Assembly: GCA_037133755.1 (NCBI GenBank)
Contig: JBAXNN010000005.1
Coordinates: 62,001-126,000 of the forward strand
DNA: 64,000 nt
Origin: F1-60-MAGs149 sp037133755
Lineage (GTDB): Bacteria > Actinomycetota > Thermoleophilia > Gaiellales > F1-60-MAGs149
Direction of reading: 5' to 3'
Shown one piece after another: positions 17,883 to 24,917 of this stretch; position 1 is the stretch's first letter; the number at the start of each line of letters is the position of its first letter. The notes under the pieces were generated by a model. It was not told the origin of the DNA, searched no databases, and worked only from the letters and a program-made list of their open reading frames with translations. Position numbers and translations under genes: made by a program.

Positions 17883-19214
17883 ATGTCCCGCACGACCGAC
17901 GAGCTGATCGAGGAGCTCTCCGCGTTCCTGCGCATTCCGTCTATCTCGTCGGGTGACGGAACGGCTGAGGACCTCACCGCCGCGGCCACCTGGGTCTGCG
18001 AGCGGATCATCGCCGCGGGCGGTACGGCGGAGCTCGTGCCCACGAACGTCAACCCGCTCGTCGTTGGACAGCTGCCGTCGTCGACGGGCGCCGGGCCGCG
18101 CGTCCTGCTCTACGGTCACTACGACGTGCAGACCGTCGCGCCGCTCGAGGACTGGACCACGCCGCCCTTCGAGCCAACGATCCGCGACGGCGCGCTGTAC
18201 GCGCGCGGGGCCAGCGATGACAAGGGCAACTTCCACGCGCTGCTGTCGGCCGCGGCCGGACTCGCCGCAGACGGCGCGCTGCCCGTGCAGCTCACGATCG
18301 TCCTCGACGGCGAGGAAGAGGTCGGCGGCCACTCGGTGATCGACTGGATCGACCAGCAGCCGTCAGGCGCGTACGATGCGGCGTTGGTCTTCGACGCCGG
18401 CTTCGTCGAGCCGGGCCACCCCGCGATCGAGGCGGGCGTCCGCGGCGTCATCACCGGCACGATCACCGTCCGCACGGGCGAGCGCGATGCGCACTCGGGC
18501 CTGTACGGCGGTGGCGCGCTCAACGCGGCGCACGTCCTCAGCAAGCTGATCGCCGACCTCTCCCCCGGTACCGACGGCCGCCTGCACGAATCACTGATGG
18601 TCGGCGTCGCACCTGCCTCGCCCGTCGAGGAGGCCGCGTGGGCCACGCTGCCCGACCCCGCCAACGAGCTTGCGATCGCTGGCATCAACAGCGCCGGGCC
18701 CGAGGCGCTCGCCGACTACTACCGCCGCACGACCGCGATGCCGACGTTCGACGTGAACGCCATCACCTGCCGTGACGCGGGCCAGAACCGCACGATCGTG
18801 CCGTGCGAGGCGACCGCCGCCGTGTCCTTCCGCCTCGTTGGCGGCCAGGACGCCAAGGCCTTCTGGCAGGCCGTGCAGGACCTGCTGCGCTCCCGCACCC
18901 CCGCGGGCGCCGAGCTGGAGTTCGGCCTGCGCGGCATGGCCGAAGGCGCGGCGTTCGACCCCGAGCTGCCCGCCATCCGCCTCGCGCGCGAGGCGATCGA
19001 GTCGGCGACCGGCATGCCGTGCGCCGTCACCCGCTCCGGCGGCGCGATCCCGCTCGTCACCGCGCTCGCCAAGCAGGGTGTGCCGACGGTTCTGACGGGC
19101 TGCGCACTGCCCAACGACCGCATCCACGCCCCGAATGAGCACCTGCGCATCGACCAATACGCGCTCGGCGTCCAGATGGGCCGCTCGATCCTGACGGCCT
19201 TCGGCCAGCTCTAA
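17883..19214 (+). CDS. M20 family metallopeptidase (443 aa)
   Basis: Zinc-dependent dipeptidase or aminoacylase-type hydrolase. Metal and catalytic motifs are visible in order: GHYDVQ (His), GASDDKG (bridging Asp), DGEEEVGG (general base Glu and metal Glu), and RDAHSG from the lid domain. The C-terminal segment TRSGGAIPLVTAL and the HAPNEHLRIDQY His motif complete the set. It resembles the dipeptidase (PepV/CNDP-like) branch rather than ArgE or DapE, so the substrate is probably small peptides. The stop is 3 bp from the convergent HAD gene. Confidence 0.92.
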   Translation: MSRTTDELIEELSAFLRIPSISSGDGTAEDLTAAATWVCERIIAAGGTAELVPTNVNPLVVGQLPSSTGAGPRVLLYGHYDVQTVAPLEDWTTPPFEPTIRDGALYARGASDDKGNFHALLSAAAGLAADGALPVQLTIVLDGEEEVGGHSVIDWIDQQPSGAYDAALVFDAGFVEPGHPAIEAGVRGVITGTITVRTGERDAHSGLYGGGALNAAHVLSKLIADLSPGTDGRLHESLMVGVAPASPVEEAAWATLPDPANELAIAGINSAGPEALADYYRRTTAMPTFDVNAITCRDAGQNRTIVPCEATAAVSFRLVGGQDAKAFWQAVQDLLRSRTPAGAELEFGLRGMAEGAAFDPELPAIRLAREAIESATGMPCAVTRSGGAIPLVTALAKQGVPTVLTGCALPNDRIHAPNEHLRIDQYALGVQMGRSILTAFGQL

Positions 19215-19217
19215 ACG

Positions 19218-20000
19218 TCAGCCGAGCACCGCAGCCGGCAGGTCGCCGACTCCCGGAAGATCCAGATCGGCGGTCGGCCACGGCGTGGCGAAGGCACGTC
19301 CTTTGCCGGTGCGAACGAGGCACGTGCGCATGCCGATGCGATGCGCCGTCGCGAGATCCGCAACCGGGTCATCGCCGACCATCATCGCGTCGGCTGCCTT
19401 GACGCCGAGCACGGCGAGCGCGGCGCGGTAGGCGCCCGCGGCCGGCTTGCCGATCACCGTCGCGCGGCGACCGCTCGCGTACTCGAGACCCTTGACGAAC
19501 ACCCCGGCATCGAGACCGGGGCCAGCCGGCGTTGGCCACCAGCGGTTGCGCTGCATCGCGACGAACGCAGCGCCGTCCATGAGTGCGCGGAACGCCTCCT
19601 GGAGGTGCGCGTAGGTGATCGACGCATCGGGGCCGCCGAGGCAGACGACCTCCGCCTCGCGCCAATCCTCGACCAGGTTGAGGCCACCGCACGCGCTGAC
19701 CTCCGCAAAGGCGCCCGGTTCGGCGAGCAGCAGTACGCGCTTGCCACGGTGGCGACGGTGCAAGAAGGCGATCGTGGCGGACCCGGCAGTCACGATGCGC
19801 TCGGTCGGGTACGGCATGCCCATATCCGCGAGGCGCGCGGAGATATCCGCACGCGTCTTCGACGTCGTGTTGGTCAGGATGACGTGCGGCAGGCCTGCCG
19901 CATCGAGCGCAGCAAGTGCCTCGGCAGCCCCGGACAGCGGCTCGTAGCCAACGTGAAGCACGCCCTCCATGTCGAACACGATGCCGCGGGGAGCCTCCAT
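19218..20000 (-). CDS. HAD-superfamily IIA hydrolase (NagD-like, 260 aa)
   Basis: Phosphatase-like protein of unknown substrate. Motif I is VFDMEGVL (residues 8-15), so the second Asp of the usual DxD is Glu here, which is unusual. Motif II is ILTNTTSK, the C2A-type cap occupies about 65-180, and the C-terminus has GKPAAGAYRAAL (motif III Lys) and MVGDDPVADLATA (motif IV). The layout is that of NagD/AraL-like subclass IIA enzymes. A TAGGCT box lies six bases before the ATG, suggesting a leaderless transcript. Convergent with the M20 gene. Confidence 0.88.
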   Translation of the reverse strand: MEAPRGIVFDMEGVLHVGYEPLSGAAEALAALDAAGLPHVILTNTTSKTRADISARLADMGMPYPTERIVTAGSATIAFLHRRHRGKRVLLLAEPGAFAEVSACGGLNLVEDWREAEVVCLGGPDASITYAHLQEAFRALMDGAAFVAMQRNRWWPTPAGPGLDAGVFVKGLEYASGRRATVIGKPAAGAYRAALAVLGVKAADAMMVGDDPVADLATAHRIGMRTCLVRTGKGRAFATPWPTADLDLPGVGDLPAAVLG

Positions 20001-20006
20001 GCCCCC

Positions 20007-20012
20007 AGCCTA
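20007..20012 (-). promoter_or_regulatory. candidate -10 box TAGGCT, leaderless start
   Basis: On the minus strand TAGGCT is followed by six bases and then the ATG of the HAD gene at 20000. Confidence 0.38.
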
Positions 20013-20028
20013 CTCCGCGATGTTGGTG

Positions 20029-20847
20029 CTACTCGAAGCGGTAGGCGTCGGGGCGGCGCGCGCTGAAGACCGGAATCAACCGGCGCACCTCCGCGACACG
20101 CTTGCGATCGATTGCGGCAACGCAGATGGTCTCGCCGTCGCCCGCGTTGGCGAGCACGACACCCCAGGGATCGATGATCATGGAGCGCGCATAGCGGGCA
20201 CTGCCGGCCCAGAAGCCGTGCTGGTTGGCGGCGATCACGTACGCGGCGTTCTCGATCGCCCGCGCCCGCAGCAGCACCTCCCAGTGGTCGCGCCCCGTCG
20301 CCATCGTGAAGCCGGCCGGGACCATGAAGGCCTCGGCACCCGCGAGCGCCAGCCCGCGGTACTGCTCGGGAAAGCGCAGGTCGTAACAGATGGTCAGGCC
20401 GACGGGCCACCCAGCGATCTCGCTCAGCACCAGGTGATCACCGGGCTTGTTCGCGGCAGACTCGCGCGCCTCCGCTCCCTCCACGTCGATGTCGAACATG
20501 TGGATCTTGCGGTACGTCGAGACGCCGTTGCCGTCGGGATCGAAGACGAGCGTCGTGTTGCTGGCGCGCACGCCGGGCTCGGTGTTCTCGCCGATCGACC
20601 CACCGTGCAGCCACACGCCATGCTGCTTCGCCCAGGACGCCATCGCCTGGGCGGTCTCACCCTCCAGCGATTCGGCGGCGGCGATCATCACCTCATCCGT
20701 ACCGGTGCCGTTCCAGCGCTCGGGCAGGGAGATAACTTCCGCCCCGCGCGCGGCGGCACGCGCGACCAGCCGCTCGGCCACCTCGATGTTGTCGGCGACC
20801 GGACGATCAGCGTGCATCTGGACGCACGCGACGATCGTCTCGCTCAC
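20029..20847 (-). CDS. carbon-nitrogen hydrolase, Nit2/omega-amidase-like (272 aa)
   Basis: Nitrilase-superfamily amidase. The catalytic triad is recognisable: Glu in VISLPERWNG, Lys in TYRKIHMFDID and Cys in GLTICYDLRFPEQY. The HDRPVADNI-type N-terminus, the ATGRDHWEVLLRARAIENA segment and AANQHGFW match the Nit/omega-amidase branch that hydrolyses alpha-keto acid amides or deaminated glutathione. Starts with GTG at 20847, overlapping the stop of the lipoprotein gene (GTGA), so the two are co-translated although no functional link is clear. Confidence 0.93.
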   Translation of the reverse strand: MSETIVACVQMHADRPVADNIEVAERLVARAAARGAEVISLPERWNGTGTDEVMIAAAESLEGETAQAMASWAKQHGVWLHGGSIGENTEPGVRASNTTLVFDPDGNGVSTYRKIHMFDIDVEGAEARESAANKPGDHLVLSEIAGWPVGLTICYDLRFPEQYRGLALAGAEAFMVPAGFTMATGRDHWEVLLRARAIENAAYVIAANQHGFWAGSARYARSMIIDPWGVVLANAGDGETICVAAIDRKRVAEVRRLIPVFSARRPDAYRFE

Positions 20848-21782
20848 GTGGTCGAGCCTCCGCCGGCACCGCCAAGGATCGAGCCGAGATCCAAACCACC
20901 TGCACCACCGGCACCGCCAAGCACCTTCCCGAGGTCCAGCCCGCCGAGAAGACCACCGAGTCCGTCAGCCCCGTTGCCACCGAGCAGTCCGGTCAGCAGG
21001 TCGGAGATCGGCTTCGTATCGGCCGGCGCCTCGACCGTGACGGGGTCGGCCGCAACAACGCTCAGATCAACCGTCAGACCGCCGCTCTTGGCAACGTCGC
21101 CCGACGGGGCCGTGCTCAGCTGCACGCGATGGATCAGGCCATCGGAGCGCCCCACCCACACGCTGACGTCCGCATCACCCTTGGCGAGCGAGGTCAGATC
21201 GATCGGCAGATTCTCCGCGAGGTTGCCGAGCTGGTCGGTCAGATCCGCACCGGGGTCGAGCTTGCCGCTGATGCGATCGCACTCCACGTCGCCGACCTTC
21301 TCGACGGCCACGGCCTTGGGATCGCGGATCAACTTGGAGATGTCGCCCAACTGCGTACCGATCGCACCGAAGTCGATACCGAGGGGCTGGCCAAGCGCGT
21401 ACCACTGCCCACCGACCTGCAGCCATGTATCGTCGGCGTTCTGGCGCACCGAGATCGGCACGTCTAGCGGGCCGGACGTGATCTTCGCGTCGGCCGTCAG
21501 GCCGGTCGCGGCGTCACCCTGTGTGGTGGCCTCGATCGTGATCGGGCCGCCAAGGAGCCCGCCGAGCCCACCGAGCGCGCCACTGCTGTCGCCGCTGGTC
21601 GCATCGGCAGCCGGTACGAACTCGGCCTTGAACGTGGAGGCGTTCGGACCTGCCGGCGGCAGCTTGGCGTCCGCGAGCACCTTGCCCGGGTCGGAGGCGA
21701 GATCGCTACCTCCGCACGCAGCAAGCACGGCGGCAAGCGCGATCAGAGCAAGGAGGGGCGTGAGACGAAGACGGGTCTGCAT
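20844..21782 (-). CDS. lipoprotein, LppX/LprG-like, with Gly/Leu-rich C-terminus (312 aa)
   Basis: Exported lipoprotein: signal peptide with lipobox LAAC followed by GGSD (Cys near residue 23). The mature part resembles the LppX_LprAFG beta-sandwich used by actinobacteria to carry lipids (DTWLQVGGQWYALG; VWVGRSDGLIHRVQL). The last 55 residues are a GLGGLLGG/GGAGG-type repeat tract of unclear role. ATG 21782 is fixed by the signal peptide, and a GACAAT box ends six bases before it. First gene of a two-gene unit with the amidase. Confidence 0.82.
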   Translation of the reverse strand: MQTRLRLTPLLALIALAAVLAACGGSDLASDPGKVLADAKLPPAGPNASTFKAEFVPAADATSGDSSGALGGLGGLLGGPITIEATTQGDAATGLTADAKITSGPLDVPISVRQNADDTWLQVGGQWYALGQPLGIDFGAIGTQLGDISKLIRDPKAVAVEKVGDVECDRISGKLDPGADLTDQLGNLAENLPIDLTSLAKGDADVSVWVGRSDGLIHRVQLSTAPSGDVAKSGGLTVDLSVVAADPVTVEAPADTKPISDLLTGLLGGNGADGLGGLLGGLDLGKVLGGAGGAGGLDLGSILGGAGGGSTT

Positions 21783-21927
21783 GCCCTCATTGTCACCGAC
21801 TTCGGCGCGAAAGGACAATTACGTGTGTAACAACGTGGACACCAATGGCATTTGCATAAACGCTCTACCGCTATAGAGGTGTATTTGCACCGCCACATTT
21901 TCATGTGAGATATGACAATCTTTTTGC
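21783..21927. promoter_or_regulatory. AT-rich divergent promoter region
   Basis: These 145 bases between a lipoprotein gene (minus) and an HTH-like gene (plus) are clearly richer in A+T than the surroundings. Minus side: GACAAT at 21789-21794, six bases before ATG 21782. Plus side: GACAAT at 21914-21919, eight bases before ATG 21928, or alternatively TTGCAC (21885-21890), 18 bases, GATATG (21909-21914). An imperfect palindrome CTCTAccgctaTAGAG near 21863-21878 and repeated ATTTGCA words could be operators. Confidence 0.4.
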
Positions 21928-22326
21928 ATGTCTGATTCCGGTACTACTCCCAAGGCATCCCGCGGCTCGATCGGCCCCGAGACGTACGACGCAGTCAAGA
22001 AGCTGATCGACGCGGGCATGAACAAGACGGAGGCCTTCGCACAGGTTGCGAAGGAGACCGGCCGCTCGGCCGCCACCGTCACGACCACCTACTACCGCAT
22101 CGCGAAGCGCAAGCCGGGCGGCGGCGGCGTGCGCACCTCTGCCAAGTCGGCGAAGGCCGCGACGCGCAAGGCCGTGAGTGGTCAGACCGACCGTCTCGCC
22201 GCCGACGCGCGCGCCGCGATCGACGCCCTGCATCAGCACGTCGCATCGCTCGAGGCGCAGCTCGAAGAGCTCGCGCAGAAGTCGCAGGAACTCGAGCGCA
22301 TCAAGAAGGCTCTCGGCCGCATCTGA
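21928..22326 (+). CDS. HTH-like DNA-binding protein with C-terminal coiled coil (132 aa)
   Basis: Residues 15-62 look like a compact helix-turn-helix (YDAVKKLIDAGMNKTEAFAQ, then GRSAATVTTTYYRIAKRK), followed by a Gly/Lys-rich basic linker and a heptad coiled coil from about 95 to 130 (LHQHVASLEAQLEELAQKSQ). This layout suggests an oligomeric DNA-binding protein, perhaps nucleoid-associated or autoregulatory, but no family is recognised. It has an AT-rich upstream region unlike its neighbours. The inverted repeat at 22331-22442 follows five bases after its stop. Confidence 0.82.
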   Translation: MSDSGTTPKASRGSIGPETYDAVKKLIDAGMNKTEAFAQVAKETGRSAATVTTTYYRIAKRKPGGGGVRTSAKSAKAATRKAVSGQTDRLAADARAAIDALHQHVASLEAQLEELAQKSQELERIKKALGRI

Positions 22327-22330
22327 CGCA

Positions 22331-22442
22331 AGAGGGATGTTCCAAAGGGGTCAGACCCTTTTGGCGCATGCGGTGCGGCACCGCGCTGCCGAGGTCCGTC
22401 GTCATGCTCCAAAAGGGTCTGACCCCTTTGGAACATCCCTCT
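22331..22442. repeat. 34-bp perfect inverted repeat (palindromic intergenic element)
   Basis: Arms 22331-22364 and 22409-22442 are perfect reverse complements. After one mismatch a further GCATG/CATGC pairs, giving about 39 bp of stem with a 33-nt loop. Each arm contains its own smaller palindrome (CCAAAGGG gtcaga CCCTTTTGG). It fills the whole gap between convergent genes, starting 5 nt after the HTH-like gene and ending 1 nt before the stop of rsgA. It may serve as a bidirectional terminator, or be a REP/BIME-type or MITE-type repeat. No target-site duplication is visible. Confidence 0.9.
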
Positions 22443-22443
22443 C

Positions 22444-23346
22444 CTACGTCGTCTCGAGCTCGACGAGGAGCTTGCGGTAGGACGCGAGCCGCGCCGGCTC
22501 GACCAATCGCTCGACCGCGCAGCCTTCATCCCCCACGTGACGGCAATCGGTGAAGCGACACTCGGCGGACGCATCGGCAATGTCGCCAAAGGCGCTGGCG
22601 AGATCGTCGGGCGTGATACCCGCCAGCGAGAAACTGCGGATACCCGGTAGGTCGATCAACGCGCCGCCCGTTGGCATATCCAGCCAGGTGGCCGTCGTCG
22701 TGGTGTGGCGCCCGCGACCGGACAGTTCGTGGATCGCGCCTGTCACCTGGCCGCCGGCGGTGAGCGCGTTGACCAGCGTGGACTTGCCGACGCCGGAATG
22801 GCCGACGACTGCGGCCGTCCGCCCGGCCAGCAGATCGCGGACCGCCGCGGCCCCCGCCGCAGTGCGAACGTCGACCACGACGCCCGCGACACCGATCGCG
22901 CGGTAGTCCGCCAGCACGACGTCAGGGTCCTCATCCGCGCGCTCGGCGAGATCCTCCTTCGTGATCGCGAGGAGCGGCTCCATGCCACCGCGCCAGGCGG
23001 CGACGAGGATACGGTCGATCAGACCGCGCCGCAGCGGCGGGTCGGCGATCGAGGCCACGATCAGCACGCACTCGGCGTTGACCGCCAGCACCTGCTCCTT
23101 CATCGCGCGCTCGCCCTCCGAACGCATGCGCTGCTGGCGGCGCAGCTCGGTGCTGCGCGGCTCGATCACGTCGATGCGCCCACCCTCCTCCGCCTCGACC
23201 AGCAGCTGCACACGATCACCGGCGACAGGCCGCCGATCGAGCCTGCCAGCGAACTTCGCGATGCGCTCCTCCCCGGCATCCGTGCGCACAGCGGCAAGCC
23301 CGCCGCCGACGGCGAGGACGAGTGCGGGTTCGTGACGTTCGCTCAT
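22444..23346 (-). CDS. rsgA: ribosome small subunit-dependent GTPase RsgA (300 aa)
   Basis: Late 30S-maturation GTPase. It shows an N-terminal OB-fold, the circularly permuted G-domain order (G4 TKED, then G1 GHSGVGKS, then G3 DLPG in LIDLPGIRSF), and the C-terminal zinc motif with Cys/His residues in CRFTDCRHVGDEGC. Length is typical. A TACGAT box lies nine bases upstream of the ATG. Divergent from the DUF3054 gene with a 14-bp gap. Confidence 0.95.
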   Translation of the reverse strand: MSERHEPALVLAVGGGLAAVRTDAGEERIAKFAGRLDRRPVAGDRVQLLVEAEEGGRIDVIEPRSTELRRQQRMRSEGERAMKEQVLAVNAECVLIVASIADPPLRRGLIDRILVAAWRGGMEPLLAITKEDLAERADEDPDVVLADYRAIGVAGVVVDVRTAAGAAAVRDLLAGRTAAVVGHSGVGKSTLVNALTAGGQVTGAIHELSGRGRHTTTTATWLDMPTGGALIDLPGIRSFSLAGITPDDLASAFGDIADASAECRFTDCRHVGDEGCAVERLVEPARLASYRKLLVELETT

Positions 23347-23360
23347 GCGATCATCATCGT

Positions 23361-23735
23361 ATGCCGTGGCTCCTCCTCGACGTCGCGTGGATCGTCGTCT
23401 TCGCGATTGTCGGCCGCCAAAGCCACGGCGAGGGCAATGCGCTGCTGGGCATCATCGGCGTCGCCTGGCCGTTCCTCGTGGGGTACGTCGTCGGGGCCTT
23501 GGCGCTCCGTCTGGCGCGCGCGCCGCGCTCGCTGACGCGCATCATTCCCGTCTGGCTGCTGACGATCGTGATCGGCATGGGCATCCGCACGATCCAGAAG
23601 GGCCGCGCGCCCGAGAGCGCGTTCATCATCGTCGCGACGATCGCGCTCGCCGTCGGGTTTGTCGGCTGGCGGTTGATCGTGGTAGCGATCTGCCGACGGC
23701 GGCGCGCGACGGCCGTGACCGACGAGACCGGGTAA
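23361..23735 (+). CDS. DUF3054 family membrane protein (124 aa)
   Basis: Four predicted transmembrane helices (LLLDVAWIVVFAIVG; WPFLVGYVVGALAL; IIPVWLLTIVIGMGI; AFIIVATIALAVGFVGW). The IGRQSHGEG motif after the first helix and the helix pattern fit the actinobacterial DUF3054 family, whose function is unknown. ATG 23361 starts directly with the first helix; a longer frame would overlap rsgA. The duplicated cloverleaf element begins 54 bp after its stop. Confidence 0.88.
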   Translation: MPWLLLDVAWIVVFAIVGRQSHGEGNALLGIIGVAWPFLVGYVVGALALRLARAPRSLTRIIPVWLLTIVIGMGIRTIQKGRAPESAFIIVATIALAVGFVGWRLIVVAICRRRRATAVTDETG

Positions 23736-23788
23736 CCGCCAGCCTGCACCGCGCGGCAGACGTCGCACGACTCCTGGTTGATCGCGAC

Positions 23789-23980
23789 TGACGACGCGAA
23801 GGCCTCGAGGTGGCTCGGTCCGAAAGGGCCAATTCACCTCGAGGTCATCGCGTCGCCTGGATTCAAGGACACAGGCAGTCAACGCCACTGCTGACGACGT
23901 TGATCCACAGAGGCGACGTGAGCACCTCGAGGTGAATCGTTCGTTGCCGACCGAGCCACCTCGAGGTGTTCACGTCGTCT
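23789..23980. repeat. 192-bp cloverleaf-like repeat element, copy A
   Basis: Four CCTCGAGG palindromes lie at 23803-23810, 23837-23844, 23925-23932 and 23959-23966. Left hairpin: 23793-23854, arms GACGCGA/TCGCGTC plus a CCTCGAGGTG/CACCTCGAGG stem, capped by GAAA at 23822-23825. Right hairpin: a 20-bp stem, 23915-23934 with 23957-23976. The linker GCCT (23855-23858) pairs with AGGC (23911-23914), and outer GAC (23790-23792) with GTC (23977-23979), making a four-branched figure. An ungapped second copy is at 62512-62703. It lies between convergent genes and its last bases reach the stop codon of the MDR gene. Confidence 0.9.
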
Positions 23981-24917
23981 ACGGCTTCAACAGCAGCTTG
24001 CCGCCAGCGCGATTGTCGATGATGCGCTGGATCGCCTCGTTGACGTGCTCAAAGGCAAGCTCGTCGCTGATCACGGCCTCGAGCGTGCCAGCCGCCACGA
24101 GCGCGAACAGCGCCTCCATCGAGCGGGCGGTCACCTCCGGCGCGACGGGCAGGCCGCTGTAGCCGATCACCTTGGCGTTCTTGCGGTACATCTCCTGCGG
24201 CGCAAACGAGAAGGGCGCACCTGCACTCGCGCCGTAGAGCACCAGCGTGCCGTTCGGTGCGAGCAGCTTGATGCACGGCTCAGAGAATGCCCCGGCCAGC
24301 GGATCGAGAATCACGTCGACGCCGTCGGGCGCGACCTCGCGAATCTCGGCCTCAAGCGCGTCGGCAGCCGCAACGATGACGTCATCGCAGTAGCGCGAGA
24401 TCTGCCCCACGCGGTTCGGCGACGACGTCTGCGCAATCACGCGCGCGCCGTGCGCCTTGGCGAGCTGCATCGCGATGGACGAGACGCCACCGGAGGCACC
24501 GAGGATCAGCACCGTCGAGCCAGCACCAACGTCCGCAGCCGCGAGGCAGTCGAGCGCCGTTACACCGGGGATACCCAGTGCGGCCGCCTGGGCGTCGGAG
24601 CAGCCATCCGGGATGGTCGCCAGCGCGTCGTTCGGCACGGCGACCTGCTCGGCCCACGAGCCATCACGGACGAGGCCGCAGCCCGCGCCGCGAAACGCGA
24701 CGCGCGTGCCATCGGCCGTGGTGCCGACACCCTCGCAGCCCGGGGTGCGCGGGAGCGGACCGGCCGCTGCCACCGCACCGTTGGCAATCCACACGTCGAG
24801 GGGGTTGATCGCGCCGTAGGCGATCGTCACGAGCGACTCGCCCGCGCCGACCACCGGCTGATCGATCTCCTCGACGACCAGCGGGTCGCCGTACGCGTGC
24901 TGGCGAACCGCGCGCAT
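23979..24917 (-). CDS. zinc-independent MDR-family quinone oxidoreductase (312 aa)
   Basis: NAD(P)H-dependent medium-chain reductase like QOR/zeta-crystallin. The N-terminal GroES-like part (YGAINPLDVWIANG) lacks the zinc-ligand pattern, and the Rossmann part has VLILGASGGVSSIAMQLAKA as the nucleotide site. The C-terminus (GKLLLKP) is typical. Substrate unknown. Its ATG overlaps the stop of the aldehyde dehydrogenase gene by one base (TGATG), so both are co-translated and may act on related carbonyl compounds. Confidence 0.92.
   Translation of the reverse strand: MRAVRQHAYGDPLVVEEIDQPVVGAGESLVTIAYGAINPLDVWIANGAVAAAGPLPRTPGCEGVGTTADGTRVAFRGAGCGLVRDGSWAEQVAVPNDALATIPDGCSDAQAAALGIPGVTALDCLAAADVGAGSTVLILGASGGVSSIAMQLAKAHGARVIAQTSSPNRVGQISRYCDDVIVAAADALEAEIREVAPDGVDVILDPLAGAFSEPCIKLLAPNGTLVLYGASAGAPFSFAPQEMYRKNAKVIGYSGLPVAPEVTARSMEALFALVAAGTLEAVISDELAFEHVNEAIQRIIDNRAGGKLLLKP

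Noticed and set aside
15784..17907. Very long open frame (707 codons) opposite mfd
   Set aside because: High-GC coding sequence leaves the complementary frame free of stops. The translation is Arg/Gln/His/Asp-rich without domain features, and mfd on the other strand is certain.
23322..23735. Longer start for the DUF3054 gene
   Set aside because: It would overlap the start of divergent rsgA, and the extra residues do not look like the family; ATG 23361 begins at the first membrane helix.
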